Positions 7,612 to 16,922 of a stretch of 64,000 nt of DNA are shown one piece after another. Position numbers and translations under genes: made by a program. Positions within the stretch are counted from its first letter, which is position 1, and each line of letters starts with the position of its first letter. Origin of the DNA: CAYSGX01 sp964518215 (GTDB lineage: Bacteria > Bacteroidota > Bacteroidia > Chitinophagales > CAIOSU01); contig CAZFFP010000004.1 of assembly GCA_964518215.1 (NCBI GenBank), positions 26,811 to 90,810 of the forward strand. The letters are read 5' to 3'. The notes under the pieces are model-generated. The model was not told the DNA's origin and made no database searches. It was given only the letters and a program-made list of their open reading frames with translations.

Positions 7612-8688
7612 ATGAAAACTACAGCCCTAACAGATATGCATATTTCACTTGGAGCCAAAATGGTGGCATTTGCCGGATATAATATGCCGGTTTCATACAC
7701 GGGTATTCAAGATGAACATCATGCCGTGCGTAATGCAGCCGGAATCTTTGATGTGAGCCACATGGGCGAGTTTTTAGTGAAAGGCAGTAGCGCACTCGAT
7801 TTGTTGCAATATGTTACTTCTAATGATGTTTCAAAACTTGCTCCCGGAAAAGCGCAGTATTCGTGTCTGCCCAACGATATGGATGGCATTGTTGACGATT
7901 TGCTTGTGTATATGCTTGCAGAAAATGAATATCTGTTGGTGGTAAATGCTTCGAATATTGAAAAAGACTGGAACTGGATTTCGAAACATAACACCTTTGG
8001 AGCCCAGCTTGAAAACATATCAGACAATATTTCGCTGCTGGCTATTCAAGGACCCAAAGCCACCGAAATACTTCAGTTACTCACAGAAATAAATCTTTCA
8101 GAAATTCCATACTATCATTTTAGTAAAGGTTCATTTGCCGGTGTTTCAAATGTAATTGTTTCGAATACCGGATATACCGGTGCAGGCGGATTTGAACTGT
8201 ATATTCCTGTTGGTGATACAGCGAAAGTTTGGAATGCCATTATGGAGGCGGGCAAACCTCATGGAATAAAACCGGTGGGTCTGGGCGCTCGTGATACACT
8301 TCGACTCGAAAAAGGTTTCTGTTTGTATGGAAACGATATTGATGATAACACCTCTCCATTAGAAGCGGGCTTAGGCTGGATAACTAAATTCACTAAAAAC
8401 TTTATTAATCGCCCCGCCATTGAAAAACTAAAAGGCGAGGGCGTAACAAAAAAATTAGTGGGTTTTGAAATGGTGGAGCGCGGCATTCCCCGCCACGACT
8501 ATGTGATTGTTGATGCTGATAATAATATAATAGGAAAAGTAACTTCAGGCACGCAGTCGCCTTCGCTTTCCAAAGCCATAGGCATGGGCTATGTGCAAAC
8601 TGCGTTTGCGCAGCCTGGAACCGAAATTTTTATTCAAATCAGAAATACACCGATAAAAGCAGTAGTGGTTAAGTTGCCTTTTTTGTAA
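7612..8688 (+). CDS. gcvT: Glycine cleavage system T protein (aminomethyltransferase)
   Basis: GcvT takes the aminomethyl group from lipoylated H protein, releases ammonia and forms methylene-tetrahydrofolate. The 358 residues are the normal length. Visible family features are the N-terminal H-x-x-x-GAKMVAFAGYNMPVSY block, the FDVSHMGE motif (about 44-51), NTGYTGAGGFELYIP in the folate-binding domain, GARDTLRLEKGFCLYGNDI with the conserved Asp, and the C-terminal barrel starting near GFEMVERGIPRH. The genes for the P and H proteins are not in the window. The ATG at 7612 follows an AT-rich spacer. Confidence 0.95.
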   Translation: MKTTALTDMHISLGAKMVAFAGYNMPVSYTGIQDEHHAVRNAAGIFDVSHMGEFLVKGSSALDLLQYVTSNDVSKLAPGKAQYSCLPNDMDGIVDDLLVYMLAENEYLLVVNASNIEKDWNWISKHNTFGAQLENISDNISLLAIQGPKATEILQLLTEINLSEIPYYHFSKGSFAGVSNVIVSNTGYTGAGGFELYIPVGDTAKVWNAIMEAGKPHGIKPVGLGARDTLRLEKGFCLYGNDIDDNTSPLEAGLGWITKFTKNFINRPAIEKLKGEGVTKKLVGFEMVERGIPRHDYVIVDADNNIIGKVTSGTQSPSLSKAIGMGYVQTAFAQPGTEIFIQIRNTPIKAVVVKLPFL

Positions 8689-8836
8689 TTCCATTTCACA
8701 TTTTTTTCTGTCGTTCCGGAAGAAAATAATTCAGGCAACATGTTGTATCAATAAATATGTGAGCGCAGAATACTATTTCTTACATTTTTTTCTGATTTTT
8801 GAGCCTTTCAAAAAAACCGCTAAACCAAATTTATTC

Positions 8837-9715
8837 ATGAAAAACATTATTACCCTCTCAGCATTTGTTATTGGATTGGCTTTGGTTCTTAGCCATTCTT
8901 ATGTTTACACTAACTCTGCACAAGCTCCTGCCGGTTTTGCCGGAGACCCTCCTGCCAATGCCACTTGCGCTTCTGTAGGTTGCCATACAGGCTCTTCTGT
9001 TATTGTCATAGGAACTTTCATAAACATGAGCACCATTGGTGGCAACAGTTTGGCAAGCGGCTATCAGCCCGGAACGGAGTATAACGTTTCCGTTAATTTG
9101 GTAAACATGAATAAACCCAAATATGGTTTTTCCATTACAGCTTTAGATGCATCGAACAATATGGCAGGCACGCTTCAGTTGGGCGCAGGCGCAAATGCCA
9201 ACTCACAGTTCTTGGCTTCTTTGGGAGGCAAACAATATTTAGGGCATAAAGATGCATCTTCCATTTCTACGTGGACATTCAAATGGACCGCACCTGCCAA
9301 TAATGTAGGAGAAGTAAAATTTTATATTGCTGCCAATGGTGCAGATGGAACCAATACTGTAGCAAACGACCAGATTTATACAACTGTTTTTTCGGTTTCT
9401 ACCACTCAGGGTTTAACCCGCGAAGGCGGCAACACAGGTATTGCTCCGCTTAGTGCCGATGATAATAACATCAAAGTGTTTCCAAATCCTGCACATGAAA
9501 ATTTATTCTTTGAATTTGCTTTAAATGAAAGCCAAAATGTTTCTATTTCATTGTTTAATACTAACGGACAAGAAGTGCAGCCTTTTTTTAATGACAAACT
9601 TTTAAAAGGCGTTTACAAAGAATCTTTCCGCTTAAATACTCTTGCAAAGGGGCTTTATATTGCAAGAATCAGTTTAGATGAACAAGTATATTTTAAGAAA
9701 ATATTGGTGGAGTAA
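8837..9715 (+). CDS. Secreted choice-of-anchor V domain protein with T9SS sorting tail
   Basis: A 292-residue protein with a signal peptide (MKNIITLSAFVIGLALVLSHSYVY). The mature N-terminus has the APAGFAGDPPANATCASVGCHTG block, typical of the choice-of-anchor V / reeler-like family; its CxxxxCH pattern resembles a degenerate haem-binding motif but lacks the CxxCH spacing. A beta-sandwich region follows (about 60-185, ending VANDQIYTTVFSVS). The last 75 residues (VFPNPAHENLFFEF to KKILVE) are a type A T9SS sorting domain, so the protein should cross the outer membrane by type IX secretion. The frame is open upstream to 8759, but the ATG at 8837 gives the signal peptide. The function is unknown. 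Confidence 0.88.
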   Translation: MKNIITLSAFVIGLALVLSHSYVYTNSAQAPAGFAGDPPANATCASVGCHTGSSVIVIGTFINMSTIGGNSLASGYQPGTEYNVSVNLVNMNKPKYGFSITALDASNNMAGTLQLGAGANANSQFLASLGGKQYLGHKDASSISTWTFKWTAPANNVGEVKFYIAANGADGTNTVANDQIYTTVFSVSTTQGLTREGGNTGIAPLSADDNNIKVFPNPAHENLFFEFALNESQNVSISLFNTNGQEVQPFFNDKLLKGVYKESFRLNTLAKGLYIARISLDEQVYFKKILVE

Positions 9716-9749
9716 TTGATTTTTTAGCGCAATTCATTTTAGGAAAAGA

Positions 9750-9780
9750 ATAGGGGAGTTCGCTCCCCTATTTTTGTTTT
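9750..9780 (+). terminator. Rho-independent terminator after the choice-of-anchor V gene
   Basis: ATAGGGGAG-TTCG-CTCCCCTAT (9750-9771) is a perfect 9-bp stem with a 4-base loop, followed by TTTTTGTTTT. It lies 35 bp after the stop codon. It is one of the strongest terminators in the window. Confidence 0.9.
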
Positions 9781-9814
9781 ATTACTTGCTGATGTGAAAA
9801 TTTAAAACAACCTT

Positions 9815-9843
9815 TTGGTTATTGTCAAATTGTGCTATTTTGG
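9815..9843 (+). promoter_or_regulatory. Predicted promoter of the SGNH hydrolase gene
   Basis: TTG (9815-9817), 18 bp spacer, then TATTTTGG (9836-9843), which differs from TAnnTTTG at one position. The ATG is 31 bp downstream. The strong terminator just upstream means this gene needs its own promoter. Confidence 0.4.
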
Positions 9844-9874
9844 AACTGCTCCAAAATAAAATTAATTCCCAAAT

Positions 9875-11149
9875 ATGAATGAATTGAGATTGCCAAATTG
9901 GTTTTTTAAAAAAATAAAACTTGAATTTCAATTTAAGTTATGGCATCTGTGCTTGTTCATTTTAATAGTGTTGTTCTTATGTTATACTGTATGGGAAATT
10001 TATTGGTTTTCAAAAGTCGGTCTGGCATTTATCAGGTGGCATACACATATTGTATTTACTGCGTTGCTTTTTGGAATATTAATCGTCTTTCCGGTAATAA
10101 TTCTTTATAAGTTTTTCAGAGGGGAAGAAATGAAAAAACTTTTTGGAATATCGGTATCTGTTTGGTTTGCTTTTATATTACTCGAAGTATTTCTCATTAT
10201 TTCGGGGACGTTGAAAGATTATAATGAAGAACGTTCAGGCTATTATTTGTCGCCCTTTAATGGCTATGCCGAAAACTTTTATCACATTTTTCATCAAAAC
10301 GATTCAGTGCTGATTGAGGCGCCTGAATTCAGTTATACAATACCATACAACTCATTAGGTTTTTCGGGCAAAGAATGGACACTTGAAAAAGAAAGCGCTC
10401 TTGTTCGTATAATTACATTGGGCGATTCATTTACCGAAGGAGACGGAGCGCCTATTGATTCATCTTATCCTGTTTTGATGAATAGTATTTTAGATAATGA
10501 ATTTGAAGTTTTGAATGCCGGTGTGCGTGGTAGCGATCCGGTATTCGGCTTGAAAAATCTTGAAGACAGACTGGTAAAGTATAAACCGGATTTAGTTATT
10601 CAGGCTATATCAGAAAATGATGTGCTGTTTGATATGTGCATTAGAGGAGGCTATGAACGGTTTGTTAATGACAGTATGATACAATTTAATCAGCCCCCAA
10701 AATGGGAGCCTGTATATGCCATGAGCTATACTGCTAGAATATTTCTGAAATTATTCGGAATGAATATGAGAGAGCCTTGTGGAAATATCAATAATGTTAA
10801 GATTGTTGAGCAGCGTAATGATCAATTGAAAGCAGTGTTTGACAAATTTGAAGATATTGCCGGTGCCCGAAGATTTAAAGTCATCATACTTTTTTATCCA
10901 ACCAAGTTTGAAGTTTTCAGAAATAAATATGATTTCGATTTTACTGAAGCTAAAGACTATATTAGAAACCTTCAACACGTTGACTACATAGATGTATTTC
11001 CATGCTACCGTAATTTTATCGCTAACAACAAAAAAGAAGCTGCCGATTTTTATTGGACAATAGACGGGCACCATAATTCTTTGGGCTACAAAATGATGGC
11101 TGAATGTGTAACAGTAGAAATGCTGAAACATATAAATGATTCAGATTGA
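9875..11149 (+). CDS. Membrane-anchored SGNH/GDSL-type hydrolase
   Basis: 424 residues. Three hydrophobic segments occupy about 22-40, 57-80 and 88-110. An SGNH esterase-like domain follows. Its nucleophile is S185 in TLGDSFTEGDG (block I), block III is ISENDV (about 247-252), and the block V pair is D397-x-x-H400 in IDGHHNSLGY. The catalytic domain most likely faces the periplasm. Proteins of this build often add or remove acyl groups on cell-surface glycans, but no substrate is evident and the neighbours do not help. A strong terminator upstream and a 228 bp spacer downstream suggest that it is transcribed alone. Confidence 0.82.
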   Translation: MNELRLPNWFFKKIKLEFQFKLWHLCLFILIVLFLCYTVWEIYWFSKVGLAFIRWHTHIVFTALLFGILIVFPVIILYKFFRGEEMKKLFGISVSVWFAFILLEVFLIISGTLKDYNEERSGYYLSPFNGYAENFYHIFHQNDSVLIEAPEFSYTIPYNSLGFSGKEWTLEKESALVRIITLGDSFTEGDGAPIDSSYPVLMNSILDNEFEVLNAGVRGSDPVFGLKNLEDRLVKYKPDLVIQAISENDVLFDMCIRGGYERFVNDSMIQFNQPPKWEPVYAMSYTARIFLKLFGMNMREPCGNINNVKIVEQRNDQLKAVFDKFEDIAGARRFKVIILFYPTKFEVFRNKYDFDFTEAKDYIRNLQHVDYIDVFPCYRNFIANNKKEAADFYWTIDGHHNSLGYKMMAECVTVEMLKHINDSD

Positions 11150-11377
11150 TAGACCCTGAGAAACGACAGAACGTAATAATAGCTATAGTCTCGCTTGCAC
11201 TCATACAGGGTTAACCTGATTGTGTTTTTTCCGGGGTCGTTTTAATTCATTTTCACCGGAAATTTGTTTTCCAAACCTTCAATTGTGCACATGCTGTTTT
11301 TACCAACTTTTCACCGCTCCATTTTAAGTATGCCATATTATATCATATCTTTCCCCTCCAAACGTTAATAGGTTTCT

Positions 11378-11605
11378 ATGGCTGATTCATGGGTTAAAGT
11401 TTTTGCAACATCAGACCTTGTTCAGGCAGACTGGATACTCAGTGTGCTCGAACAAAACGATATTGCTGCCGTGAAGATGAACAAGAAAGACTCTGCCTAC
11501 GTGATGCTCGGCATTATTGAGTTGTATGTGAAACCTGAAAATGTATTGCGTGCGCTGAATATTATTGAATCAACCAACCATGAAAACCCTCATAACCAGA
11601 ACTAA
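11378..11605 (+). CDS. DUF2007 domain protein (putative signal-transducing protein)
   Basis: A 75-residue protein whose core (WVKVFATSDLVQADWILSVLEQNDIAAVKMNKKDSAY ending in LYVKPENVLRALNII) fits the DUF2007 fold, a small alpha/beta domain related to PII-like and ACT folds. The family has no proven role. In Bacteroidota it often precedes cdsA, as here, where the two genes overlap by 26 bp; translational coupling is likely. The start is the ATG at 11378. Confidence 0.85.
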   Translation: MADSWVKVFATSDLVQADWILSVLEQNDIAAVKMNKKDSAYVMLGIIELYVKPENVLRALNIIESTNHENPHNQN

Positions 11606-12413
11606 AACAGCACTGATTTTTGTAGCGGTGGTATTGGCAGGTGTCTGGCTGCATGTATGGACTTTCGGCTTGCTCATGCTGGCAGTAATGCTGTTGTCTT
11701 TTTGGGAATTTTTCAAGCTCTACGCGGCAGATTTGCAAAACAGTAGATTTGCAAAAATCTATGTTTTCTTTGCCATGTTCATAGGAGTGTTTGGCTTTGT
11801 AGCCACCTTCCCCGAAACACAACATATTCTTGGTTCCAATGAGTATGTGCTTATTTTGCTCAGCCCGTTTTTGCTTATCGTTATAGAATTATTTTCTCAT
11901 TCGGAGCGTCCGTTGCAAAATATCGGGCTTACTTTTCTGTCAGTTGTTATCATTGCGCTACCCATCTGGATGCTGAATACCGTGCTGATTAAAGATGGCA
12001 ATTATCAGCCTGTGATACCTATGGGATTATTACTGCTTATTTGGTGCAACGATGCCTTTGCTTATCTCGTAGGCTCTGCTATCGGAAAGCATAAAATTAT
12101 TCCCCGCATTTCTCCCGGAAAAACGGTTGAAGGAACCATCGGAGGCATTATTTGCAACTTTATCACCGCCTATCTTTTAACCATATTATTCGGAGTATTT
12201 TCTTTGCAACACTGGATGGCAATAGCAGTAATCGTCAGTGTGTTTGGCACATTGGGCGACTGGACCGAATCTATGATGAAGCGCAGCCTTCAGGTGAAAG
12301 ACAGTGGTAATCTCCTTCCCGGACATGGCGGCATGTTAGATCGTTTCGATGCGTTCTTTTTTGCCGTGCCGTTTGTGGTGGCATATCTCTGGTGGTGTGG
12401 CGTGTATTCATAG
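11580..12413 (+). CDS. cdsA: Phosphatidate cytidylyltransferase CdsA
   Basis: CdsA makes CDP-diacylglycerol from phosphatidate and CTP, the branch point of membrane phospholipid synthesis. The 277-residue protein has about eight membrane segments. It carries the CDP-diglyceride synthase signature near the C-terminus (KRSLQVKDSGNLLPGHGG then MLDR). SPGKTVEGTIGG (about 178-189) is the other conserved polar block. The ATG at 11580 is preferred to an in-frame TTG 15 bases earlier. It is coupled to the DUF2007 gene by a 26 bp overlap. Confidence 0.95.
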   Translation: MKTLITRTKTALIFVAVVLAGVWLHVWTFGLLMLAVMLLSFWEFFKLYAADLQNSRFAKIYVFFAMFIGVFGFVATFPETQHILGSNEYVLILLSPFLLIVIELFSHSERPLQNIGLTFLSVVIIALPIWMLNTVLIKDGNYQPVIPMGLLLLIWCNDAFAYLVGSAIGKHKIIPRISPGKTVEGTIGGIICNFITAYLLTILFGVFSLQHWMAIAVIVSVFGTLGDWTESMMKRSLQVKDSGNLLPGHGGMLDRFDAFFFAVPFVVAYLWWCGVYS

Positions 12414-12519
12414 AAGATTAATTTTTTTTATTCATTGAAACATAAATTCCCGCTTCGGTGTTGTTGAGCAATTACTCGGTAAATTGCAACAGATTTTAAT
12501 TATCTAAACTCTTTTCTCT

Positions 12520-13659
12520 ATGAAAATTGGAATAGTTTGTTATCCCACCTATGGCGGTAGTGGTGTAGTAGCTACTGAATTAGGTAAAGCGTTGGCTTCT
12601 GAAGGACATTTAGTGCATTTTATTACTTATCGCGAGCCTGCAAGGTTAGATGCATTTCAATCGAATGTGTTTTATCATGAAGTAAGTTTGCAGAATTATC
12701 CGCTCTTTGAATATGCCCCTTATGAAACCGTTCTGGCAAGTAAAATTGTAGATGTAGTGCGCTTCGAAGGTTTGGATTTATTACATGTGCATTATGCCAT
12801 TCCCCATGCCTCTGCTGCTTTTTTAGCCAAACAAATTCTGAAAGACCACGGCATTCAAATACCGGTGGTAACTACACTTCACGGAACAGATATTACTTTG
12901 GTAGGAAAAGATGAAACCTATGCACCTGTGGTTGCTTTTTCTATCAACAACAGTGATGGAGTAACGGCTGTATCGCAATCGTTGAAAGAAGATACCTATC
13001 GCTACTTCGATATAAAATGCGATATTGAAGTGATTCCGAATTTTATTGATTTTTCCCGTTTTAACAAAACTAACAAAGAGCATTTCAGAAAAGCTATTGC
13101 CGACCACGGTGAGCGCATACTGATACATGTTTCTAATTTCAGAAAAGTGAAGCGGGTAGAAGATTTGGTGTATGTATATAAAATCGTTTCAGAAAAAATA
13201 AAATGTAAAATGCTGATGGTTGGCGATGGACCGGAACGACACAACGTAGAGCAACTTTGCAGAAAAATGCAGGTTTGTGATGGCGTTCGGTTTTTGGGAA
13301 AACAAGATGCCATTGAAGAGTTGTTGGCTATTGCCGATGTGTTTTTGATGCCTTCTGAAACGGAGAGTTTCGGTTTGGCTGCATTGGAAGCTATGGCTTG
13401 TCAGGTGCCGGTAATTTCGTCAGATACCGGAGGAATTCCTGAAATAAATATTCATGGCGAAACCGGTTTCCTGAGCCAAGTGGGCGATGTGGAGGATATG
13501 GCAAAAAACACCATTTTTCTGTTGGAAGATGAAGCCCGTCTGCAAACCTTCAAGCAAAATGCTTATAAACAGGCACAACGATTCGATTTAAAATACATAT
13601 TGCCGTTTTATGAAGAATTTTATCAAAAAGTTATCGAAAGTGTGAAAGCTAAGGTTTAG
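12520..13659 (+). CDS. bshA: N-acetyl-alpha-D-glucosaminyl L-malate synthase BshA
   Basis: BshA is the first enzyme of bacillithiol synthesis, joining UDP-GlcNAc to L-malate. The 379 residues match the family. Diagnostic features are the N-terminal CYPTYGGSGVVATELGKALA loop, the THLHGTDIT-type segment (TTLHGTDITLVG, about 117-128) and the GT4 donor-site pattern SETESFGLAALEAMACQVPVI with E-x7-E. The ATG at 12520 is supported by the conserved MKIGIVCYPTYGGSG start. bshB and bshC are not in the window. Bacillithiol is the likely low-molecular-weight thiol in this organism, which matters for the persulfide operon at 59 kb. Confidence 0.94.
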   Translation: MKIGIVCYPTYGGSGVVATELGKALASEGHLVHFITYREPARLDAFQSNVFYHEVSLQNYPLFEYAPYETVLASKIVDVVRFEGLDLLHVHYAIPHASAAFLAKQILKDHGIQIPVVTTLHGTDITLVGKDETYAPVVAFSINNSDGVTAVSQSLKEDTYRYFDIKCDIEVIPNFIDFSRFNKTNKEHFRKAIADHGERILIHVSNFRKVKRVEDLVYVYKIVSEKIKCKMLMVGDGPERHNVEQLCRKMQVCDGVRFLGKQDAIEELLAIADVFLMPSETESFGLAALEAMACQVPVISSDTGGIPEINIHGETGFLSQVGDVEDMAKNTIFLLEDEARLQTFKQNAYKQAQRFDLKYILPFYEEFYQKVIESVKAKV

Positions 13660-13686
13660 TTGGGTGTATGACAGAATGCACAGTTA

Positions 13687-13753
13687 AACCCGCAAGGTTT
13701 TATTCCAGTATAAAATGTTATATAGGATACTTCATTAAAAAACCTTGCAGGTT
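13687..13753. repeat. Imperfect inverted repeat after bshA
   Basis: AACCCGCAAGGTTTT (13687-13701) matches the reverse complement of AAAACCTTGCAGGTT (13739-13753) at 14 of 15 positions. Each arm is itself partly palindromic. The pair lies 28 bp after bshA and ends close to the next gene. It could act as a bidirectional terminator, though the T-run is short and the 37-base loop is long. Short repeats of this kind (AACCTTGCAGGTTTT) look like dispersed intergenic repeats. Confidence 0.5.
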
Positions 13754-13866
13754 TTATAAAGCGCTGTAATTTGTCTTACACCCGTTTAGTTACCTCACGC
13801 TTCTTTTTTCAAACGTCCTCTATTTCTGCAAGCTGTAACTTTGTTACGTTTATTAAAATATTTAGA

Positions 13867-15462
13867 ATGAAATTATTCCTCACACTATTTATTGCCTGTA
13901 GTATTCATGTTGTTTCGGCACAAAAAAATATTCAATTGCGCAGCTATCTGCAATATCCGGTGAAATCGAGTGCTATTTGGGGCTATACCGATACCACCAC
14001 CGGTAATGAATATGCTCTGGTAGGCTTACAAACAGGTCTTTCGATAGTAGATATTTCCGACCCCGATAATATCAGCGAGTTGTTCAATGTTCAGGCACCC
14101 TTCAGCAACTGGCGCGAAATGAAAACATGGAGCCATTTTGCTTATGTAAGTAACGAAACGGAAGGCGGCATTTTAATTATTGACCTGAGCGATTTACCCA
14201 ATAATATTTCAACCAAATATTGGACTGCCGATAGTTTAATTTCAACTTCGCACACTCTTTTTATAGATGAAAACGGTATTTTGTATGTCAATGGGTTTAA
14301 TAACTTTGCGCGCAGTCGAAATACCGAAAACAGAGGCATATTAATGGCAGACCTCAATCAAGACCCGGAAAATCCTGTGGTGCTCGGCATATATGAGCAG
14401 GCTTATGTGCATGATTGTTTTGTTAGAGCCGATACCATTTGGGCGGCTCAAATTTACGAAGGAAATTTTGCAGTAATTGATGTGTCTGACAAGTCGAATC
14501 CGTTGTTGATGCAGACACAGGAAACACCTGCTCGCTTCACTCACAATTGCTGGCTTTCTGACGATGGCAAATATCTTTTTATTACCGATGAAAAGTCAAA
14601 CGCTTTCATCGCTTCTTATGATGTTAGCGACCTTGATAATATCATTGAGTTAGACCGGTATCAATCTGCCTTCAACACCGGAGTCATTCCGCACAATACA
14701 CACGTGTTGGGAAATTTTTTAGTCAATGCCATGTATAAAGATGGCGTAACCGTTGTGGACATAACGCATCCCGACAATATGGTAGAGACCGGTTATTACG
14801 ATACCTCTCCTTTTCTATCGGAAGACGGGTTCAGCGGATGCTGGGGCGTGTATCCTTATTTTCCTTCACAAACCATTATAGCATCAGATATGGAAGAAGG
14901 TTTGTTTGTGCTATCACCCGATTATGTGCGGGCTGCTTATCTCGAAGGCATGGTAACCAACGACCAAACGGGTAATCCCGTGAACGATGTGCGGGTTGAA
15001 ATTATTGGCGAAACCCGTTTTAAATTCACCAAAAATAATGGCAGCTATAAAACCGGAATTGTAGATGCCGGCACTTATGATGTGCGCTTTTTTAAAGCCG
15101 GGTGTATGACAAAAATTATTCAGCAGGTGCCACTGCAAACAGGTCAGACCACCCTACTGAATGTGCAGATGAATTGCGACCCGAGCGCTATCGGAATTAT
15201 AAATCCTGAACTGCATTATTGCTATCCTGCTCCATCGGTTTTTCAGTCTTCAACAGTTTTGCATTTTGAATTACAAGCTGCTTTACAACAACAAACTTTT
15301 TTCAGCGTGTATGATATTTCCGGAAAAATTATAGAAACTTTTCAGCCGGAATACGCTCAGGGAAATATTACCATTGGTAACCAATGGCAACCCGGAATGT
15401 ATTTCGTTACTTTGCAAACCGGGACTTATTTACAAACTTTGAAAATCGTAAAAACCAACTGA
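13867..15462 (+). CDS. Secreted choice-of-anchor B / LVIVD-repeat protein with T9SS sorting tail
   Basis: 531 residues from the ATG at 13867, which opens a signal peptide (MKLFLTLFIACSIHVVSA). Residues about 25-370 hold beta-propeller-like repeats of the LVIVD type (GLSIVDISDPDNI, GILIIDLSDLPNN, NFAVIDVSDKSNP, GVTVVDITHPDNM), the mark of choice-of-anchor B proteins. A carboxypeptidase-regulatory-like beta-sandwich follows (AAYLEGMVTNDQTGNPVNDVR, about 375-455). The C-terminal 80 residues end in a sorting-tail-like TYLQTLKIVKTN. It should be a T9SS cargo protein at the cell surface. The function is unknown. Its stop codon overlaps the start of the KtrA-like gene (TGATG). Confidence 0.85.
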   Translation: MKLFLTLFIACSIHVVSAQKNIQLRSYLQYPVKSSAIWGYTDTTTGNEYALVGLQTGLSIVDISDPDNISELFNVQAPFSNWREMKTWSHFAYVSNETEGGILIIDLSDLPNNISTKYWTADSLISTSHTLFIDENGILYVNGFNNFARSRNTENRGILMADLNQDPENPVVLGIYEQAYVHDCFVRADTIWAAQIYEGNFAVIDVSDKSNPLLMQTQETPARFTHNCWLSDDGKYLFITDEKSNAFIASYDVSDLDNIIELDRYQSAFNTGVIPHNTHVLGNFLVNAMYKDGVTVVDITHPDNMVETGYYDTSPFLSEDGFSGCWGVYPYFPSQTIIASDMEEGLFVLSPDYVRAAYLEGMVTNDQTGNPVNDVRVEIIGETRFKFTKNNGSYKTGIVDAGTYDVRFFKAGCMTKIIQQVPLQTGQTTLLNVQMNCDPSAIGIINPELHYCYPAPSVFQSSTVLHFELQAALQQQTFFSVYDISGKIIETFQPEYAQGNITIGNQWQPGMYFVTLQTGTYLQTLKIVKTN

Positions 15463-16154
15463 TGAAAGGACGTTTTGCTGTTATCGGATTAGGGCGCTTC
15501 GGCAGCACTGTAGCCATTACTCTTGCCAATAAAGGAGCCGAAGTGCTGGCTATAGATTCTGACGAAGAGTTAGTGGAAAATATGCGCGATGATGTGGCTT
15601 ATGCCGTTACGATGGATGCCACCGATATAAAGTCGCTCCGCTCGCAGAATATAGATGAAATGGATGCGGTAATTGTTGCCATTGGCAGCGATTTTGAAAG
15701 CCTTATTCTGGTAACCGTATCGCTGATGGAATTGGGTGTGGAGCGCATTCTGGCTCGCGCAATGAATCAAACTCAGCGGGTCATACTTCAAAAATTAGGT
15801 ATCAAAGAAATTGTTTCGCCCGAAGTAGAAGTAGGCATTTCCATAGCAGAAAAATTGTTGAACCCGGGCATGTTAACCTATATGCAGTTGCCCGACCATT
15901 ATGAAATTGCCGAAGTGGAAGCGCCTCATAATATTGTAGGCAGAAGTTTGGATGATTTAGACCTTCGCAAAAGATACAATATCAATCTGATTACCATTAA
16001 GCGACAGGAAAAAATTGAACAAAACGGAGAGCAATTAAAAGAGTATCATATTATTGGCGTGCCGCAATCAGACACATTAATAGAAGAAGGCGATACCCTG
16101 CTGCTCATGGGTATTGACCGCGACATTTATAAGTTTATTGAAGTAAACAAGTAA
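15462..16154 (+). CDS. KtrA/TrkA-type potassium channel regulatory subunit
   Basis: 230 residues with an RCK_N Rossmann domain (GLGRFG, 9-14, followed by the acidic end of strand 2 in VLAIDSDEE) and an RCK_C domain (about 140-225, ending in DTLLLMGIDRDIYKFIE). It should bind nucleotides and gate a K+ transporter of the Ktr/Trk type in the cytoplasm. No membrane subunit gene is adjacent. The ATG shares one base with the stop of the preceding cargo gene, so translation may be coupled, an odd pairing of a surface protein with a K+ regulator. A longer in-frame reading from 15384 only covers codons of the upstream gene. Confidence 0.9.
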   Translation: MKGRFAVIGLGRFGSTVAITLANKGAEVLAIDSDEELVENMRDDVAYAVTMDATDIKSLRSQNIDEMDAVIVAIGSDFESLILVTVSLMELGVERILARAMNQTQRVILQKLGIKEIVSPEVEVGISIAEKLLNPGMLTYMQLPDHYEIAEVEAPHNIVGRSLDDLDLRKRYNINLITIKRQEKIEQNGEQLKEYHIIGVPQSDTLIEEGDTLLLMGIDRDIYKFIEVNK

Positions 16155-16160
16155 TTTCTG

Positions 16161-16862
16161 TTAATCATATAAATGGCTGATTCGAATTAAACCATCAGCA
16201 TCTTTGATAATAATATTGCTTTTTTCTGTTTCTACCAGACGCTCGTCTTTAAATTCTTTTAGAATTCTAATTGCAGTTTCTTTCACTGTGCCCACAAAAC
16301 TTGCCAGGTCTTCTCTGGTAATGGAAATAACTCCATCAGGATTTTTTTCTTCTCTATAGAATCGGTGCAAGAACAATAGCGCTTCTGCCATGCGCCCGCG
16401 AACCGGCTTATATGCAAGGTCTGCCATTTTTCCGAAAGAATCGTCTAAATTGCTACTGAGCATTTTTATCATGCTTTCGGAAAAACGTTCGTTTTTCTTG
16501 AACAAGTCCATGAGTGCATTTTTAGGAACCAAACACACCACACAATCTTCCAATGCAGCGGCAGTTACCGGATATTTTTTTTCTGCCAACAAAGTGCTGT
16601 ATCCCAAAAAATCGCCCGGCTTGGCTATGCGCACAATTTGTTCTTTGCCATCGGATGCGTAGCGGTAGAGTTTTATTTTTCCTTCATTGACACAATAAAG
16701 CCCCATAGGATTGGAGCCTTCGTTGAAAATAATCTGACCTCTTTTATAGGTAGCACAACTCTTGGCAGTATCAATTTCGTCTATTTCATTAACATGACAG
16801 AAATGAAAAAGTGAACTTTTACGGCTTTGACAATGTGCGCAATCGGGAGCTTGAAACTTCAT
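16161..16862 (-). CDS. Crp/Fnr family transcriptional regulator with N-terminal cysteines
   Basis: 233 residues. A cyclic-nucleotide-binding-like beta-roll spans about 35-130 and a winged HTH about 150-225, with ITREDLASFVGTVKETAIRILKEF as the recognition part. The N-terminus holds C8-x2-C11-x10-C22, and further cysteines lie at C36, C57, C107 and C110. FNR proteins use three N-terminal and one central cysteine for a 4Fe-4S cluster, so an oxygen or redox sensor is possible but not shown. Its nearest neighbour on the same strand is a tandem universal stress protein gene 60 bp upstream. It is convergent with the KtrA-like gene, 6 bp away. Confidence 0.9.
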   Translation of the reverse strand: MKFQAPDCAHCQSRKSSLFHFCHVNEIDEIDTAKSCATYKRGQIIFNEGSNPMGLYCVNEGKIKLYRYASDGKEQIVRIAKPGDFLGYSTLLAEKKYPVTAAALEDCVVCLVPKNALMDLFKKNERFSESMIKMLSSNLDDSFGKMADLAYKPVRGRMAEALLFLHRFYREEKNPDGVISITREDLASFVGTVKETAIRILKEFKDERLVETEKSNIIIKDADGLIRISHLYD

Positions 16863-16922
16863 AATAAGATATTTTAGAATAGCACCCTGTAAAGTTACGG
16901 CTTGAAAAACAAAGCCATTATG

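Noticed and set aside
7352..7615. 87-codon open frame before gcvT
   Set aside because: It overlaps the gcvT start by 4 bases, has no recognisable domain or signal and a composition unlike the other proteins. The opposite strand is open as well.
8689..8836. Longer choice-of-anchor V protein starting at 8759
   Set aside because: The extra 26 codons would put a Phe-rich stretch before a good signal peptide; the ATG at 8837 is the better start.
8917..8990. c-type cytochrome motif in the choice-of-anchor V protein
   Set aside because: The pattern is CASVGCH, with four residues between the cysteines rather than the two of CxxCH, and no Met ligand context is visible.
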